Assembly: GCA_964249915.1 (NCBI GenBank)
Contig: CAXUEL010000064.1
Location: forward strand, 1 to 15,395
From: Lichenicola sp964249915
GTDB taxonomy: Bacteria > Pseudomonadota > Alphaproteobacteria > Acetobacterales > Acetobacteraceae
DNA length: 15,395 bases
Reading direction: 5' to 3'
This document shows, piece by piece, positions 14,839 through 15,395 of this stretch. Every line of letters starts with the position of its first letter. Position 1 is the stretch's first letter. Made by a program: the position numbers and the translations under genes. The notes beneath the pieces were generated by a model. That model was not told where the DNA came from and did not search any database. It worked only from the letters and a program-made list of their open reading frames with translations.

Positions 14839-15395
14839 TCACCCGGAGTGCTGCACCGGCTCGACCAGGACCATGCGCGGGTCGCGCGGCAAGGCAGACA
14901 GGCCGTGCCGCGCGACGGCACGGGACCTCGCCTTTCCGCCCGGCCCCCGGATCACGACGTCCGAGTCGGTCCCGGGCAGGGCGTCGATCTGGTCCCGCAG
15001 CCCGAGGCGGCGGGCCCACACCCGCGCCGACGATACGTGCTGTNNNNNNNNNNCACCCCGGCGCCGGGGGGGGGCGGGGGGGGGGGGTGTTTGGGCCCCC
15101 CCCCCCGGGGGGGGGGGCCCCACACCCGCGCCGACGATACGTGCTGTTTCAGCCGGATCGGCACCACGAACGCGGTGCCGGGACGGAGCTGGCCGATCCG
15201 CACCCCATCGAGAACCACGTCCAGGCGGCAGAACGCCATCGGCTCGCGGCACAGCGCCACCCGCAACCGGGCCACGCCCGCCGGCGGCGGCCCTGCCACG
15301 TCCTGCCGTCCGGCCCCGTCCACCGTAGGCAGACGCATGTCCGGCGGCAGCCGCCTGGCCAGCCACGCGAACCCGGCCGGGGCGTCGCACCCGGC
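14839..15395 (-). CDS. Unrecognised protein, partial and interrupted by an assembly gap
   Basis: As given, this minus-strand gene changes frame across the N gap. The right part (15148-15395) reads in one frame, open to the window edge, and contains RLRVALCREPMAFCRLDVVL and GVRIGQLRPGTAFVVPIRLK. The left part (14839-15043) reads in another, containing ARRLGLRDQIDALPGTDSDV, and ends in TGA. Both flanks of the gap encode the same peptide, QHVSSARVW, in their own frames. Collapsing the duplicated 29 bases therefore gives one continuous frame of about 150 residues without a stop. I do not recognise the family; it looks like a small soluble protein with beta-strand-like hydrophobic alternation and a basic middle. 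The start may be outside the window or at the ATG at 15338. The stop codon abuts the ispDF stop (TGATCA). Confidence 0.6.
   Translation of the reverse strand, partial: RVRRPGRVRVAGQAAAAGHASAYGGRGRTAGRGRAAAGGRGPVAGGAVPRADGVLPPGRGSRWGADRPAPSRHRVRGADPAETARIVGAGVGPPPPGGGAQTPPPPAPPRRRGXXXXQHVSSARVWARRLGLRDQIDALPGTDSDVVIRGPGGKARSRAVARHGLSALPRDPRMVLVEPVQHSG
15015..15147. repeat. 29-bp direct repeat flanking the gap
   Basis: An identical 29-bp sequence occurs at 15015-15043, ending at the N run, and at 15119-15147. Its first bases are CCCACACCCGCGCC and its last GATACGTGCTGT. It is most simply the same genomic stretch at the ends of two contigs that were scaffolded but not merged. It is not a biological repeat, as the reading frames on each side join through it. 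Confidence 0.85.
15044..15118. other. Assembly gap (10 N) and low-complexity artefact
   Basis: Ten N at 15044-15053 are followed by long G and C runs. From 15087 the sequence is a near-perfect fold-back: GTGTTTGGG plus eleven C (15087-15106) mirrors eleven G plus CCCCACAC (15107-15125). This resembles error-prone contig-end sequence generated from the adjacent GC-rich DNA and should not be translated. Confidence 0.85.

Noticed and set aside
15061..15120. G-quadruplex or genuine GC hairpin regulatory element
   Set aside because: It adjoins an N gap, mirrors the flanking sequence and disrupts a frame that is restored when it is removed. An assembly artefact is simpler.

Overview
The window is very GC-rich and fully coding apart from a few short spacers. 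It looks like chromosomal backbone of an alphaproteobacterium. Two features point there: the gene order dusB(nifR3)-ntrB-ntrC-ntrY-ntrX-hfq-hflX, which is characteristic of that class, and an ispD-ispF fusion, which is common in it. The high GC, long proline/alanine-rich linkers and general protein character suggest Rhodospirillales/Acetobacteraceae, but that finer placement is inference.

Layout, left to right. (1) 1-2563, plus strand: the end of a DUF444/YeaH von Willebrand A-domain gene (its 5' part lies outside the window), then a SpoVR-family gene. In many bacteria these two follow the kinase gene prkA/yeaG and form a stress or stationary-phase module. (2) 2564-2659: a 96-bp spacer with an unusually AT-rich dyad and two small GC hairpins. 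(3) 2660-3478, plus: mazG, converging on the next block with a 4-base overlap of stop codons. (4) 3475-13571, minus: eight genes in one direction, in transcription order dusB, ntrB, ntrC, ntrY, ntrX, hfq, hflX and an inositol-monophosphatase-family gene. Several junctions overlap (dusB/ntrB 4 nt, ntrY/ntrX 11 nt, hflX/phosphatase 4 nt), so they are probably an operon. The one roomy internal spacer (6029-6141) precedes hfq and holds a dyad and a possible promoter. (5) 13572-13683: a divergent promoter region. (6) 13684-14838, plus: ispDF. (7) 14839 to the right edge, minus: an unrecognised partial gene interrupted by a 10-N assembly gap and a low-complexity artefact.

How the genes work together. 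NtrB/NtrC is the nitrogen-sensing two-component pair and NtrY/NtrX the membrane-bound second pair, which in relatives cross-talks with NtrBC and responds to nitrogen or redox state. Hfq is the RNA chaperone and HflX a ribosome-associated GTPase. DusB modifies tRNA and in alphaproteobacteria commonly leads the ntr operon. IspDF serves the MEP isoprenoid pathway and MazG cleans up aberrant NTPs.

No wholly new multi-gene system is visible; this is mostly conserved core genome. The most interesting points are an IspD domain that lacks several active-site residues while its fused IspF domain is intact, the assembly artefact near 15.04-15.15 kb whose removal restores a continuous reading frame, the near-leaderless dusB promoter arrangement, and the AT-rich dyad upstream of mazG.
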